Source: Hydrogenophaga sp. (GTDB lineage Bacteria; Pseudomonadota; Gammaproteobacteria; Burkholderiales; Burkholderiaceae_C). Taken from it: a stretch of DNA of 64,000 bases. The notes under the pieces are model-generated. The model was not told where the DNA came from. It saw nothing but the letters and a program-made list of their open reading frames with translations, and made no database searches. The stretch is taken from the NCBI RefSeq assembly GCF_030651625.1, contig NZ_JAUSCF010000039.1, positions 285,162-349,161 of the forward strand, read 5' to 3'. Position numbers and translations under genes: made by a program. Of this stretch, positions 1-15,220 are shown in pieces (position 1 is the first letter of the stretch; every line of letters begins with the position of its first letter).

Positions 1-377
1 TGACCGGTGGCCCGGTCCAGCAAGGTGAGGCGCCCGTCCACATGGCCAAGCAGGTGAAACGGTGCTTGTGGACCCAGGCCACTCAGCTTGCGTTCGCGGG
101 CCAGGGCGCGCAGGCTGCCGCGCAGGAAGCCTTGTTCGCCCTGGAAGCGCGCCACTTCTTTCTGGGTGCTGGCGTCGAGCACGGCAATGTCGCCATTGGG
201 GCGGTCTTCAAAGCGCAGTTCGCGCTCCCACTGCACGGCGGGCAGGTCTTCCACCGTGATGCCGGAGCGGTCCACCTTGGTGCTGGCCACCCACATCAGG
301 GTGCCCAGCAGCACCGCACCCAGCAGCCAGAGCGGCCAGGGCGATGTGCCCAGCGGGGATGGGGCGACAACTCTCAT
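1..377 (-). CDS. puhC: PuhC, photosynthetic complex assembly protein (partial, runs off left edge)
   Basis: The frame opens with ATG at 377-375 and continues to the left edge without a stop, giving 125 visible codons. The N-terminus has a short cytoplasmic stretch and one hydrophobic segment (about residues 13-31). A soluble part follows with the motif VQWERELRFEDRPNGDIAVLD, typical of PuhC. PuhC is a membrane-anchored factor needed for normal assembly of the reaction centre and its light-harvesting antenna. The start overlaps the puhB stop as ATGA, so translation is probably coupled. It is the last visible gene of the bchF-to-puhC run. The C-terminal part is outside the window. Identification rests on the visible sequence and the invariant puhA-puhB-puhC order of purple bacteria. 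Confidence 0.85.
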   Translation of the reverse strand, partial: MRVVAPSPLGTSPWPLWLLGAVLLGTLMWVASTKVDRSGITVEDLPAVQWERELRFEDRPNGDIAVLDASTQKEVARFQGEQGFLRGSLRALARERKLSGLGPQAPFHLLGHVDGRLTLLDRATG

Positions 378-1084
378 GCAACCACCGTGGGCGACAAAGC
401 GCGATCGCGCGAGCGGCCCGATGGCGCTGGGTACTGAGGGGGCTGGACCGGTTGCGGCATGGCCACAGGGCTGTCTGCGGCACCCACCACAGCCTGTGCT
501 TCCGGATTGGCGGCGCGCCAGGCGCGCAAGACGCGTTCGCTCACCTGCTGCGCCTGCGGCAGGCAACGCAGGCTGGGCTGCGGCTGCTTGAGTTGCCAGG
601 CGCGTGCGTGTGGCCACAGGTTCAGGTAGGCAATGCGGTCCGGTCCCTTGAGGCTGAGTGCGATGTCGCCGTGGCCCTTGGCCTGCGGACGCAGCGCGGC
701 TGCGCTGATCTGCTTCAGCGGCAGATTGAAGGTGAGTGTGAGCACAATGCCAACGCGCATGATCACGCGCCGGTCGGTCAATGTGTACAGCGTGGTACGG
801 GCCGAAAACCAGGCGATCGCAGCCAGCAAGGTCAACGCCAGTGCGGCCAGGCCGCCACTCATGAGCAGCGGCTGCAGCACGGCGGCACCGGGCTGGCCCG
901 TCAGGTACAGGGCCTGCAACAGGAGCATGGCAGTGAAATAGATGGCCAGCTTGCGCACATGGAAGGCGTGGATGGCCAGCGTGCGCCAGTCCGGGCTGCC
1001 CTGCCACAGCAGTTGCTCACCGCGGGGCAAAGGCTCAGGCAGGCCCGGCGCGGCCTCGAATTCGTGTTCGTGGTGCGCGTTCAC
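374..1084 (-). CDS. puhB: PuhB, reaction centre assembly protein
   Basis: This 236-residue protein has two closely spaced hydrophobic segments (about 45-65 and 75-95). A PH-like domain with the signature LYTLTDRRVIMRVGI follows, as in the YdbS/PuhB family, and the C-terminus is proline-rich. PuhB acts in the membrane as an assembly factor for the photosynthetic reaction centre. It starts with GTG, which shares four bases (GTGA) with the puhA stop, and its own stop overlaps the puhC ATG. The three puh genes are therefore likely to be translated in a coupled way. Length is as expected for the family. Confidence 0.93.
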   Translation of the reverse strand: MNAHHEHEFEAAPGLPEPLPRGEQLLWQGSPDWRTLAIHAFHVRKLAIYFTAMLLLQALYLTGQPGAAVLQPLLMSGGLAALALTLLAAIAWFSARTTLYTLTDRRVIMRVGIVLTLTFNLPLKQISAAALRPQAKGHGDIALSLKGPDRIAYLNLWPHARAWQLKQPQPSLRCLPQAQQVSERVLRAWRAANPEAQAVVGAADSPVAMPQPVQPPQYPAPSGRSRDRALSPTVVA

Positions 1085-1842
1085 AGCAGCGGCTCCTGGC
1101 GATCAGGCGTGGCGTACAGGGTGCCCGCGCCATAGTAGGCGGTGATCTTTTCTTCTTCCAGCAAGGTGATCTGGTCTGGCACCTTCGTGGTGGGCACATT
1201 GACGAACTGTTCGGCCAGCAGCGCATGCACGTACACGCCATCGCGTCGGATGCGCGAGAAGGTCATGGGCAACAGCACCGTGTTGCCTGAAGGCAGTTGC
1301 ACTTCGATGTAGCGGAACATCATTTCGGAGCGGTCCACCCACATGTCCTTGACTGTTCCGGCCTGCTCGCCGTCGGCACCGAACACGGGCAGCCCGCGCG
1401 GGTCGGTGTCCTGGATCGCCACGCCGTGGTCATCGGCCACGCGCAGGGGCACGATCTTCACGTGGCCTTCGAAGGTCATGTCGGGGTGGTCGGCGCGTGC
1501 AGCCCAGGCGCCCGGACCCACACCCGCCAGCAGCGGATCTCCCACCGGCTCAAGCGGTGCACCAATGCCCCGGCGGCTGGGCTGGGCACTGTAGGCGCCA
1601 TCTGGCCGGTTGTGGTCGGGGCTGAGGAATTCACGGCCGTCGGCGAGCTTGTAGGTCTTGGATGGCGGCACCTTGGGCCAGCCACCGGTGACCGGACCGT
1701 TCTCTCGACCGGGGTCCATCGGGTAGCCCTCGCGGTGGCTTTCTCGCAGCAGGTAATAAACCAGCCCGAAGAAAAACAGCCAGAAGGCGTAAAGCACGAG
1801 TTGTGCAACGTCAACGTACTGGGTAATGGCGCCTGTTTCCAT
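1081..1842 (-). CDS. puhA: PuhA, photosynthetic reaction centre H subunit
   Basis: This 253-residue protein begins METGAITQYVDVAQLVLYAF, the classic H-subunit N-terminus: a short periplasmic end followed by a single membrane helix (about residues 11-32). A cytoplasmic PRC-barrel domain follows, with motifs such as DPRGLPVFGADG and VLLPMTFSRI. The H subunit caps the L/M reaction centre and helps deliver protons to QB. The chosen ATG has a strong ribosome binding site (AAGGAGAT, 7 bases upstream). An upstream in-frame ATG at 1944 would add 34 non-homologous residues and was not chosen. It lies 46 bp after lhaA and overlaps puhB by four bases. Confidence 0.97.
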   Translation of the reverse strand: METGAITQYVDVAQLVLYAFWLFFFGLVYYLLRESHREGYPMDPGRENGPVTGGWPKVPPSKTYKLADGREFLSPDHNRPDGAYSAQPSRRGIGAPLEPVGDPLLAGVGPGAWAARADHPDMTFEGHVKIVPLRVADDHGVAIQDTDPRGLPVFGADGEQAGTVKDMWVDRSEMMFRYIEVQLPSGNTVLLPMTFSRIRRDGVYVHALLAEQFVNVPTTKVPDQITLLEEEKITAYYGAGTLYATPDRQEPLL

Positions 1843-1888
1843 GGTGGATCTCCTTCGGTGGGTGCGGGCTCGGGTGTGCGGGTGCAGT

Positions 1889-3328
1889 TCAGCTGGGCAT
1901 TTCTGCCAGGCCAATGGGACGTGGGGTGTGGTTCTGCTGGCCACTGCGCCGGACCAGCGGGCCCAGTGCGATCAGGACCACGAAGAGCAGATAGATTTCC
2001 AGATGGAAGACGAAGCTGTAGCCGGTGGCCGGCGTGTTGAGGGCGGTACCCAGCCAGCCGCTGCTGGCCAGGCTGGAAACCACGTCGCGCAACACGCCAC
2101 CAATGGCCATGGACACACCGGCCGCCGTGGCCTGCACGGCACCCCAGGCGCCCAGCACCAGGCCAGTGAGTTCACGCTCGGGCAGGTCCATGGCGGTGAG
2201 CAACATGCCCACCGAGAACAAGCCACCGGAAAACCCGATGAGCGCGGCGCCCACCTGGAACAGCAACGGGGATTCCATCGGGGCAGAAAAGATCACGCAG
2301 GCGAATGCCGGCAAGCCCAGCAAGGCACCCAGGGCCGACATGCGGATGGTGTCCAGCCCGCGCTTCATGAACCGGGCCGACAAAACAAAAGCCAGCAAGG
2401 CACCACCGGCACTCATGGCGGTGAGCGTGCTGGTCAGGCTCACATCCATGCCCAGCACCTCGCCGCCAAAGGGTTCGAGCACGATGTCCTGCATGCTGAA
2501 GGCCACGGTACCGAGGCCCACGGTCCACAGGAAGCGGCGGATCTTCGGGATCGCCATGAGGCGCTTCCAGCTGCGCGAGAAACCATCGGCCTCTCGCGCG
2601 CCACGGCGCGCCGAACGCGGCTCCTGCTTCCATAGCGAGATGATGTTCAGCACCGCCACCAGCACCGCCGCGCCCTGCACCACCTGCACCAGGCGTGTGG
2701 GGCTGAAGTCGGTCAGCACCCAGCCCAGCAGGCCGCTGCCCAGGATCATGCCCACCAGCAGCATGCTGTACAGCAACGCCACCACACGGGGGCGCTTGTC
2801 TTCAGGGGCGATGTCGCTGGCCAGTGCCAGACCGGCGGTCTGCGAGATCTGCATGCCCGCGCCCACCAGCAGGAAGGCCAGCGCCGCGCCAATGCGACCG
2901 GCCCACACCTCTTTCCATAACGTGGCGTCGACCGACAGCAGCAACAGGGCGAACGGCATGATGGCCAGCCCGCCAAACATCAGGATGGTGCCGATCCACA
3001 TGTACGGCAGGCGCTTGAGGCCGAGCGCCGAAGGATGCGTGTCGCTGCGGTAGCCAATGAGCGCGCGCAGCGGTGCAAACACCAGCGGCAGCGCCACCGA
3101 GAACGCGACCCACCACGCCGGCACGCCGAGTTCCACGATCATCACCCGGTTCAGCGTGCCCACCAGCAGCGCCAAGGTCATGCCGATGGAGAGCTGGAAC
3201 AGCGAGAGGCGGAACAGCCGCGCCAGCGGCAGGTCGGCCGACGCTGCGTCGGCGAACGGCACGTACTTCTGCGTGAGCCGCATGGCCCAGGCAGGAGACA
3301 GCAGCCGGTTCAGGTTCACCGCGTCCAC
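1889..3328 (-). CDS. lhaA: LhaA, PucC-family light-harvesting complex assembly MFS protein
   Basis: This 479-residue, 12-helix membrane protein belongs to the PucC/LhaA branch of the major facilitator superfamily, recognisable from LNRVMIVELGVPAWWVA, RALIGYRSDTH and a GAWGAVQATAAG segment. LhaA promotes LH1 antenna assembly around the reaction centre. Two GTG starts are possible: 3328, or 3319, which overlaps the bchM stop as GTGA. The coupling geometry favours 3319, but the difference is only three residues. A second, divergent paralogue is encoded at 16230-17663. The position between bchM and puhA is the standard purple-bacterial order. Confidence 0.93.
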   Translation of the reverse strand: MDAVNLNRLLSPAWAMRLTQKYVPFADAASADLPLARLFRLSLFQLSIGMTLALLVGTLNRVMIVELGVPAWWVAFSVALPLVFAPLRALIGYRSDTHPSALGLKRLPYMWIGTILMFGGLAIMPFALLLLSVDATLWKEVWAGRIGAALAFLLVGAGMQISQTAGLALASDIAPEDKRPRVVALLYSMLLVGMILGSGLLGWVLTDFSPTRLVQVVQGAAVLVAVLNIISLWKQEPRSARRGAREADGFSRSWKRLMAIPKIRRFLWTVGLGTVAFSMQDIVLEPFGGEVLGMDVSLTSTLTAMSAGGALLAFVLSARFMKRGLDTIRMSALGALLGLPAFACVIFSAPMESPLLFQVGAALIGFSGGLFSVGMLLTAMDLPERELTGLVLGAWGAVQATAAGVSMAIGGVLRDVVSSLASSGWLGTALNTPATGYSFVFHLEIYLLFVVLIALGPLVRRSGQQNHTPRPIGLAEMPS

Positions 3329-4029
3329 TCCCAGGCTTGTGAAGTGTAGAAGCCGCCGGACACGCGCTGGGTGCGCCCCTCGATCCAGCCGGTGTCGCCG
3401 ATGCCCTTCACCAGCAGCGTGCGCAGCCTGGCCTGCGACACGGGGGTGAGCGCGGGCGAGCGGTCGCTGCTCGGGAAGAAGCGGCCCATGGTGTGGGCCA
3501 CGCTCAGCAGCGGGCTGCTGGGCGCAATGGTGAAGAGCACGCTGCCGCGGGTACGCGCGGCCAGGCGCTGGATCGCGTGGGCAATGTCGGGCGTGTCGTA
3601 GTGGATGACGGAGTCCATCGCCACCACATGGTCGAACTGGCCCAGCGCGTCATCGAGCATGTCGCCCGAGCGGTATTCGATGCTGCCGCCGCGCCCGTTG
3701 GGTTGCAGCGTGGCATTGCGTTCCCGGCCCAGTTGCACCAGCGTGGGTGACAGGTCGATGGCCACCACCTCGGCGCCGCGCTGCATGGCTTCCAGGGCCA
3801 GCGCTCCGGTGCCGCAACCGGCATCGAGCAGGCGCAGACCCTGCATGTCCGCTGGCAACCAGCTCAGCAGCGTGTGGCGCATCTGGTCGCGCCCGGCACG
3901 CACCGACGCGCGGATGCGTCCCACAGGTGCGGTGGAGGTCAGGCGTTCCCAGGCCTTGGCAGCCTTGCGATCGAAGTAGTTTTCAATCTCGGACCGGCGT
4001 TCGATGTAGTTGGCGTTGGAGGTTTTCAT
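3316..4029 (-). CDS. bchM: BchM, magnesium-protoporphyrin IX O-methyltransferase
   Basis: This 237-residue class I methyltransferase has the S-adenosylmethionine motif LLDAGCGTGALALE at residues 67-80 and VVAIDLSPTLVQ after it. The N-terminus (YIERRSEIENYFDRKAAKAWERLTS, in part) is characteristic of BchM. It methylates the propionate of Mg-protoporphyrin IX produced by the chelatase, and BchH is known to stimulate it. The gene is 14 bp downstream of bchL and overlaps the likely lhaA start, so it sits inside the polycistronic bacteriochlorophyll unit. Confidence 0.96.
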   Translation of the reverse strand: MKTSNANYIERRSEIENYFDRKAAKAWERLTSTAPVGRIRASVRAGRDQMRHTLLSWLPADMQGLRLLDAGCGTGALALEAMQRGAEVVAIDLSPTLVQLGRERNATLQPNGRGGSIEYRSGDMLDDALGQFDHVVAMDSVIHYDTPDIAHAIQRLAARTRGSVLFTIAPSSPLLSVAHTMGRFFPSSDRSPALTPVSQARLRTLLVKGIGDTGWIEGRTQRVSGGFYTSQAWEWTR

Positions 4030-4043
4030 GGGGGTACCTCGAT

Positions 4044-8776
<4,733 letters not shown>

Positions 8777-8786
8777 GACCTGACCT

Positions 8787-10420
8787 TCAGCGGCTGAAAT
8801 GGGCTTTGGCATCGTAGAGCGTCTCCAGGGTGATCACGGGCAGGCCTTTGTCCCTGGCATACAGTTCGGTGTTGCGACGGGCCTTGCCGCGAACGAAAAA
8901 TGGAATCTTCTTGAGCTCTTTTTCAGCCTCGGCACCCCAGGTGGCCACAGCGGCCTGTCCTGTGCCACCGGCTGCCACGGCGATGGCCTGTTCGGCAGCG
9001 GCACTGGCGGCCAGCAGGGCGGTGGCTTCTGCCCCCATGGGTTCGACCGGCTCAGCCATTTCGGCTTCTTTGACCATGGCCCTTGGGGCGCCATGACCCA
9101 GGTGCGAAGGCGCTGCGTCCTCATGGAATTCGGCGTCGCCGCGGAACATGCCGATCAGGTGCTCTTCCAGCCCCATCATCAGCGGGTGCACCCAGGTGTC
9201 GAACAGCACGTTCGCACCTTCAAAACCCATTTGTGGCGAATAGCGCGCGGGGAAGTCCTGCACATGCACCGGCGCGGAGATCACCGCACACGGCACGCCC
9301 AGGCGCTTGGCGATGTGGCGCTCCATCTGCGAACCCAGCACCAGTTCGGGCTGCAGTTCGGCGATGCGGGCTTCCACGTCCAGGTAATCGTCGCTGATGA
9401 GCGCGTCCACGCCATAGAGCGCAGCGGCTTCGCGCACCTCGCGGGCAAATTCGCGGCTGTAGGTGCCCAGGCCGACCACGGTAAAGCCCATCTCGTCTTG
9501 CGCGATGCGCGCGGCGGCCACCACGTGGGTGGCATCGCCAAACACGAACACGCGCTTGCCGGTCAGGTAAGTGGAGTCGACCGACTTCGCGTACCAGGGG
9601 GCGCGTGCTTCGGCGTTGGCCACCACGGCCGTTGGGTCCACCCCCGCCAGCGCGGCCACTTCGGCGATGAAGTCGCGCGTGGCACCGGATCCAATGGGCA
9701 CCACCAGCGTGGCGGGCTGACCAAACGTGCGTTTGAGCCAGCCTGCGGCAATCGATGCGATTTCGGGGTACAGCACCACGTTGAAATCGGCATCACCCAG
9801 GCGGGCCATGTCGGCAGGTGAAGCACCCAGCGGCGCGGTCACGTTGATGTCGATGCCCAGATCGGTCAGCAGACCGCTGATCTCGCGCAGGTCGTCGCGG
9901 TGGCGAAAGCCCAGCGCGGCCGGGCCGAGGATGTTGCAACGGGCACGTTGACCGGCCACTCGGGGCGCGCGGCGCACCGACGTGTCGGCCAGGTGGCGCA
10001 CCATCTGATAGAAGGTTTCAGCGGCACCCCAGTTTTCCTTGCGCTGGTACGAAGGCAGTTCCAGCGCCACCACCGGCACCGGCAGGTCCAGCGCCTTGCA
10101 CAGACCGCCAGGATCGTCCTGAATCAGCTCAGCAGTACACGAAGACCCCACCATCATGGCTTTGGGCTGGAAGCGCGCAAAGGCTTCGCGCGCCGCGTTC
10201 TTGAACAGCTCTGCGGTGTCGCCGCCCAGATCGCGCGCCTGGAAGGTGGTGTAGGTCACCGGGGGGCGCTTGGCATCGCGCTCGATCATGGTGAACAGCA
10301 GGTCGGCGTAGGTGTCGCCCTGAGGGGCGTGCAGCACGTAGTGCACGTCCTTCATGGCGGTGGCGATCCGCATGGCACCCACATGGGGTGGGCCTTCGTA
10401 GGTCCAGAGCGTGAGCTGCA

Positions 10421-10421
<1 letters not shown>
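8787..10421 (-). CDS. bchB: BchB, catalytic subunit of light-independent protochlorophyllide reductase
   Basis: This 544-residue protein is related to NifK. Asp36 ([10 protein letters not shown]) matches the aspartate that replaces a cysteine as cluster ligand in known BchB proteins, and cysteine is kept at [11 protein letters not shown]. The last ~60 residues form the small C-terminal DPOR-B domain ([17 protein letters not shown]). With BchN it forms the heterotetramer that binds protochlorophyllide. The start codon shares one base with the bchN stop (TGATG). A low-complexity Ala/Gly/Glu linker precedes the C-terminal domain. Confidence 0.97.
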
Positions 10422-12270
<1,849 letters not shown>

Positions 12271-12302
12271 CTGGTTTGTCTCCATGGATCGCTCTGGAGC
12301 CC

Positions 12303-12343
12303 AATTTAGACGCTCTGCCGACTTGTGTCAACTTTTATTGACG
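12303..12343 (-). promoter_or_regulatory. bchF promoter with PpsR-type box over the -35
   Basis: On the minus strand a perfect -35 TTGACA (12331-12326) is followed by 17 bases and a -10 TAAATT (12308-12303). The -35 is embedded in TGTCAACTTTTATTGACG at 12326-12343. This is one base from the PpsR/CrtJ consensus TGT-N12-ACA and matches it at the left half-site. A repressor bound here would block the -35. The predicted start of transcription is about 11 bases before the longer bchF start. Confidence 0.65.
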
Positions 12344-12381
12344 TATCTTTTTATTGACATTTATGACCAACAAAGTAAAGT
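12342..12381 (+). promoter_or_regulatory. ppaA promoter with second PpsR-type box
   Basis: On the plus strand a perfect -35 TTGACA (12354-12359), a 16-base spacer and TAAAGT (12376-12381) make a sigma-70-like promoter pointing at ppaA. The -35 is the right half of a second imperfect box, CGT-N12-ACA, at 12342-12359. That box abuts the first one with a two-base overlap. The leader to ppaA would be about 200 bases. Confidence 0.55.
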
Positions 12382-12588
12382 TGGTTTGAAGGTTAGTTCG
12401 AAATGTTTTGACGAAGTGTGGAATCCGGCTGTACAAACCGTGCAGGCGGTGGAGAAGACAGCTGAAAAGGCGCCCAACCAACGCCACGGGATGACATTAC
12501 GCAAAATCTGATGGCGTAAGAAAGTCGCGACCACGACCGCGACCCATGCGTGAATCGGCACAAGCGCACAAGCGCAAGGAGACAGCAC
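12382..12588. other. ppaA leader region with an inverted repeat
   Basis: No coding sequence is supported here. The only notable element is the inverted repeat TTACGC-N11-GCGTAA at 12497-12519, about 70 bp before the ppaA start. Its spacing suits a dimeric regulator, but it matches no operator I can name. Confidence 0.35.
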
Positions 12589-13530
12589 ATGGGTTCGCAA
12601 TCCAGGCAGCAGGTCCGGCAGGAGAACGATCTGCAGGGCCAACAGCAGCCAGACGCATGGCCGGCCAACGAAGGACCCGTTGGCCGAACGCCGGAAATCG
12701 GTGACCTGTTGCGGACGGATTCGGATCCCCCACCCGGCGGGCCCGCCCTGCAGGCGATGTTGCTCGCCAACGCGGTGGAATACGAGATCATTCCCCGCCT
12801 GATGCTGGCCCATCGCTTGCCTCTGGAGTGCGAAGCACTCGCAGAAATCGAAATCTCGAAAATCTCTCTGGGAGACATCGCCGACTTCGCCGCCATGGCG
12901 CTGCGCAGCGACGATACCGAGGTCCGCGCCAGCGTGCTGATCTTGCGAGACCGTGGTGTGCCCATCGAATCGATCTTCATGGACCTGCTGGCGCCGGTGG
13001 CCCGCCACCTGGGTGACATGTGGGAGCGGGATCTGTGCACCTTCAGCGAAGTCACGCTGGCGCTCGGCCGCCTGCAGAAGGTCTTGCGTGACAACAGCAG
13101 CGCCTTCGGTCGCCAGAGCGGCACCCACCCGAACTCGGAAGGCAGACGCATCCTGCTCATGCCCTGCCCGGGCGAACAGCACACCTTCGGGCTCTCGATG
13201 GTGGCCGAAATTTTCCACCGGGCATCCTGGGACGTGATCACCTGTTTCCTTCCCACCGACACGGCCGCCGCGATCGTCAGGAGAGAGTGGTACGACGTGG
13301 TAGGGTTCTCCCTTGGCAATGAGGCCGGCGTGACCCGGCTGCGGGAAGCCATGGGACAGGTTCGTGAGCAAAGCCAGAACCCCCTCGTCTCTATAATCGC
13401 CGGCGGTCCACTGTTCAATCTTCAACCGGAGATCGGCGCCCAGGTGCCGGCCGACGCCATCATCACAGACGGTCTCAAAGCGCCGGCCATGGCCGAAAAG
13501 CTGGTGGCCACCAGCAGTTTGCGCTTATGA
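12589..13530 (+). CDS. ppaA: PpaA/AerR-family cobalamin-binding regulator of photosynthesis genes
   Basis: This 313-residue protein has an AerR/PpaA layout. A variable N-terminus (1-50) is followed by a helical cap with MWERDLCTFSEVTLALGRLQ (144-163) and a C-terminal B12-binding Rossmann domain. GEQHTFGLSMV around His198 corresponds to the axial cobalamin ligand region of AerR. These proteins act with PpsR/CrtJ, relieving repression according to light or redox state. The start at 12589 has the ribosome binding site AAGGAGA. An in-frame ATG at 12550 lacks one. It lies directly upstream of ppsR, as in many purple bacteria. Confidence 0.9.
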   Translation: MGSQSRQQVRQENDLQGQQQPDAWPANEGPVGRTPEIGDLLRTDSDPPPGGPALQAMLLANAVEYEIIPRLMLAHRLPLECEALAEIEISKISLGDIADFAAMALRSDDTEVRASVLILRDRGVPIESIFMDLLAPVARHLGDMWERDLCTFSEVTLALGRLQKVLRDNSSAFGRQSGTHPNSEGRRILLMPCPGEQHTFGLSMVAEIFHRASWDVITCFLPTDTAAAIVRREWYDVVGFSLGNEAGVTRLREAMGQVREQSQNPLVSIIAGGPLFNLQPEIGAQVPADAIITDGLKAPAMAEKLVATSSLRL

Positions 13531-13591
13531 AATCCATGCTCCAGCGTATTGGAGCCCCTGATTTCTGCGGGCACTTTCAAGAAAGATCCAT

Positions 13592-15052
13592 ATGTCGCTG
13601 GGAGCAAATGCCACGGTCGTTCGGCCCTTCGAGGCGCCCGGGCAGTTCCTCGCCAATCTTGACCTGGACACCGCCGCCGACCTGATCACGGCGGCCGCCG
13701 ACGTGGTCCTCATCGTCGATGAGGAGGGTGTGATCCGGGACATGGCGCTCAGCGGCGACGACCTCGAAGGCAGCCTGCTGCTGGACTGGCGCGGCAAGCC
13801 ATGGGCACAGACTGTCACGGCAGAGAGCCAACCCAAGATCGAAGCCCTGCTGAGAGACCAAGGTGGACTCACCGCCGACGGTGTGCGCTGGCGGCATGTC
13901 AACCACACCCTCAGCGACGGCGCCGAACTGCCTTTGTCCTACTCCGTGGTGCCTGTGCGCCGCCAGGGTGAAGTGGGCCGCCCGGCGTTCTGCGCTGCCT
14001 TCGGGCGGGACATGCGACCCCAGGCCGCGGTACAGCAGCGCCTGATTCGCGCCCAACAGACCATGGAGCGGGATTACTGGCGTTTGCGCCAGATCGAAAC
14101 GCGCTACCGTCTGTTGTTTCAGACCGCGTCGCAGCCGGTCATCATCCTGCAGGGCTCGGTCGACAAGATTGAAGAAGCCAACCCGGCAGCGCACGACCTG
14201 TTCGGCGAAGCGGCCAAACAATCCGGCTGGACGCTGTCCGACAGCCTGGACGCACCCAGCCTGCAGGCGCTGCGCGACATGCTCGAACGTCTTCGCACCA
14301 GCGGTCGATCGGAACCTTGCAAGGTGCGCACATTGGTCAACCCCGAAGAACTGGAGCTCACCGCTTCACAGTTCCGGCAGGAAAACAAGCAGTTCTACCT
14401 GCTGCGCTTTGTCCGCTCGGCCGACATGGCAAAGACCAGCGTCTCTCAAGCCAAGCAGCAACTGCTTCAGGTGATGGAGAGTGCGCCCGATGCGCTCGTC
14501 GTGACCGATCTGGATGGCCGCATTCTCAGTGCCAACCGCGCTTTCCTCGACCTGGGACAGCTCGGCAGCGAAGACCAGGCCCGCAGTGAACTGCTCGACA
14601 AATGGCTGGGCCGCACCGGTGTGGACTTTCGCGTGCTGCTCTCCAACTTGCGCCAGCACGGATCGGTCCGGCTTTTTGCCACCCAGATGCGGGGGGAATA
14701 CGGCTCCACCGCCGAGGTGGAGATTTCGGCGGTTGCGGTGAGCAACCCCCAGCCCTGTCTGGGTTTCACCATCCGCGACATGGGCCGCCGACTGAACGAA
14801 TCCACCCGGGGCGACAAGGAACTGCCGCGTTCGGCCAGCCAGATGACCGAACTGGTCGGACGCCTTCCCCTCAAGGACATCGTTCGCGAGACCACCGACC
14901 TGATCGAGCAGCTCTGCATCGAAGCCGCGCTGGAACTCACTGGCGACAACCGGGCTTCTGCGGCCGAAATGCTCGGCCTCTCCAGGCAAAGCCTCTACAT
15001 CAAGTTGCGCCGCTTCGGCATTCTGGAGAGCGCGGGCGAAGACGTGCACTGA
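13592..15052 (+). CDS. ppsR: PpsR/CrtJ, PAS-domain repressor of photosynthesis genes
   Basis: This 486-residue regulator has three PAS-like modules (about 25-140, 170-280 and 285-400) and a Fis-type helix-turn-helix at about 440-480 (NRASAAEMLGLSRQSLYIKL). Cysteines are at 134, 243, 389 and 442. C442 lies just before the recognition helix, as does the redox-active cysteine of Rhodobacter PpsR. C243 is in the region of the second one. It is known to repress bch, crt and puc genes under oxygen at TGT-N12-ACA sites, and such sites are present before bchF and bchG here. A terminator follows. Confidence 0.95.
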   Translation: MSLGANATVVRPFEAPGQFLANLDLDTAADLITAAADVVLIVDEEGVIRDMALSGDDLEGSLLLDWRGKPWAQTVTAESQPKIEALLRDQGGLTADGVRWRHVNHTLSDGAELPLSYSVVPVRRQGEVGRPAFCAAFGRDMRPQAAVQQRLIRAQQTMERDYWRLRQIETRYRLLFQTASQPVIILQGSVDKIEEANPAAHDLFGEAAKQSGWTLSDSLDAPSLQALRDMLERLRTSGRSEPCKVRTLVNPEELELTASQFRQENKQFYLLRFVRSADMAKTSVSQAKQQLLQVMESAPDALVVTDLDGRILSANRAFLDLGQLGSEDQARSELLDKWLGRTGVDFRVLLSNLRQHGSVRLFATQMRGEYGSTAEVEISAVAVSNPQPCLGFTIRDMGRRLNESTRGDKELPRSASQMTELVGRLPLKDIVRETTDLIEQLCIEAALELTGDNRASAAEMLGLSRQSLYIKLRRFGILESAGEDVH

Positions 15053-15077
15053 GCGCGGGTTCCATGGTCCACCCGGA

Positions 15078-15102
15078 AACCGCCTGCCCAGGCGGTTTTT
15101 TT
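15078..15102 (+). terminator. Rho-independent terminator after ppsR
   Basis: AACCGCCTG-ccc-AGGCGGTT, a perfect short stem, runs straight into a T tract. It lies 25 bases after the ppsR stop. Confidence 0.9.
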
Positions 15103-15171
15103 GTGGAAATTCAGTCTGACGCCGCGGTGGAGGGTCTTCGAAAAGATCTTCTGCCACCACCCATCACCGAG

Positions 15172-15212
15172 TGTCAATCTCTATTGACACTTAAATGTGT
15201 AAGGCGTACAAA
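15172..15212 (+). promoter_or_regulatory. bchG promoter with a perfect PpsR box
   Basis: TGTCAATCTCTATTGACA at 15172-15189 fits TGT-N12-ACA exactly and is fully palindromic over its outer seven bases. Its right half contains the -35 TTGACA (15184-15189). A 17-base spacer and TACAAA (15207-15212) complete a promoter whose start of transcription would fall within 1-3 bases of the bchG ATG at 15221. Confidence 0.75.
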
Positions 15213-15220
15213 CTGGCGGC

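Noticed and set aside
1843..1944. N-terminal extension of PuhA from an upstream ATG
   Set aside because: The added residues overlap the lhaA 3' end, are not H-subunit-like, and the downstream start has a much better ribosome binding site.
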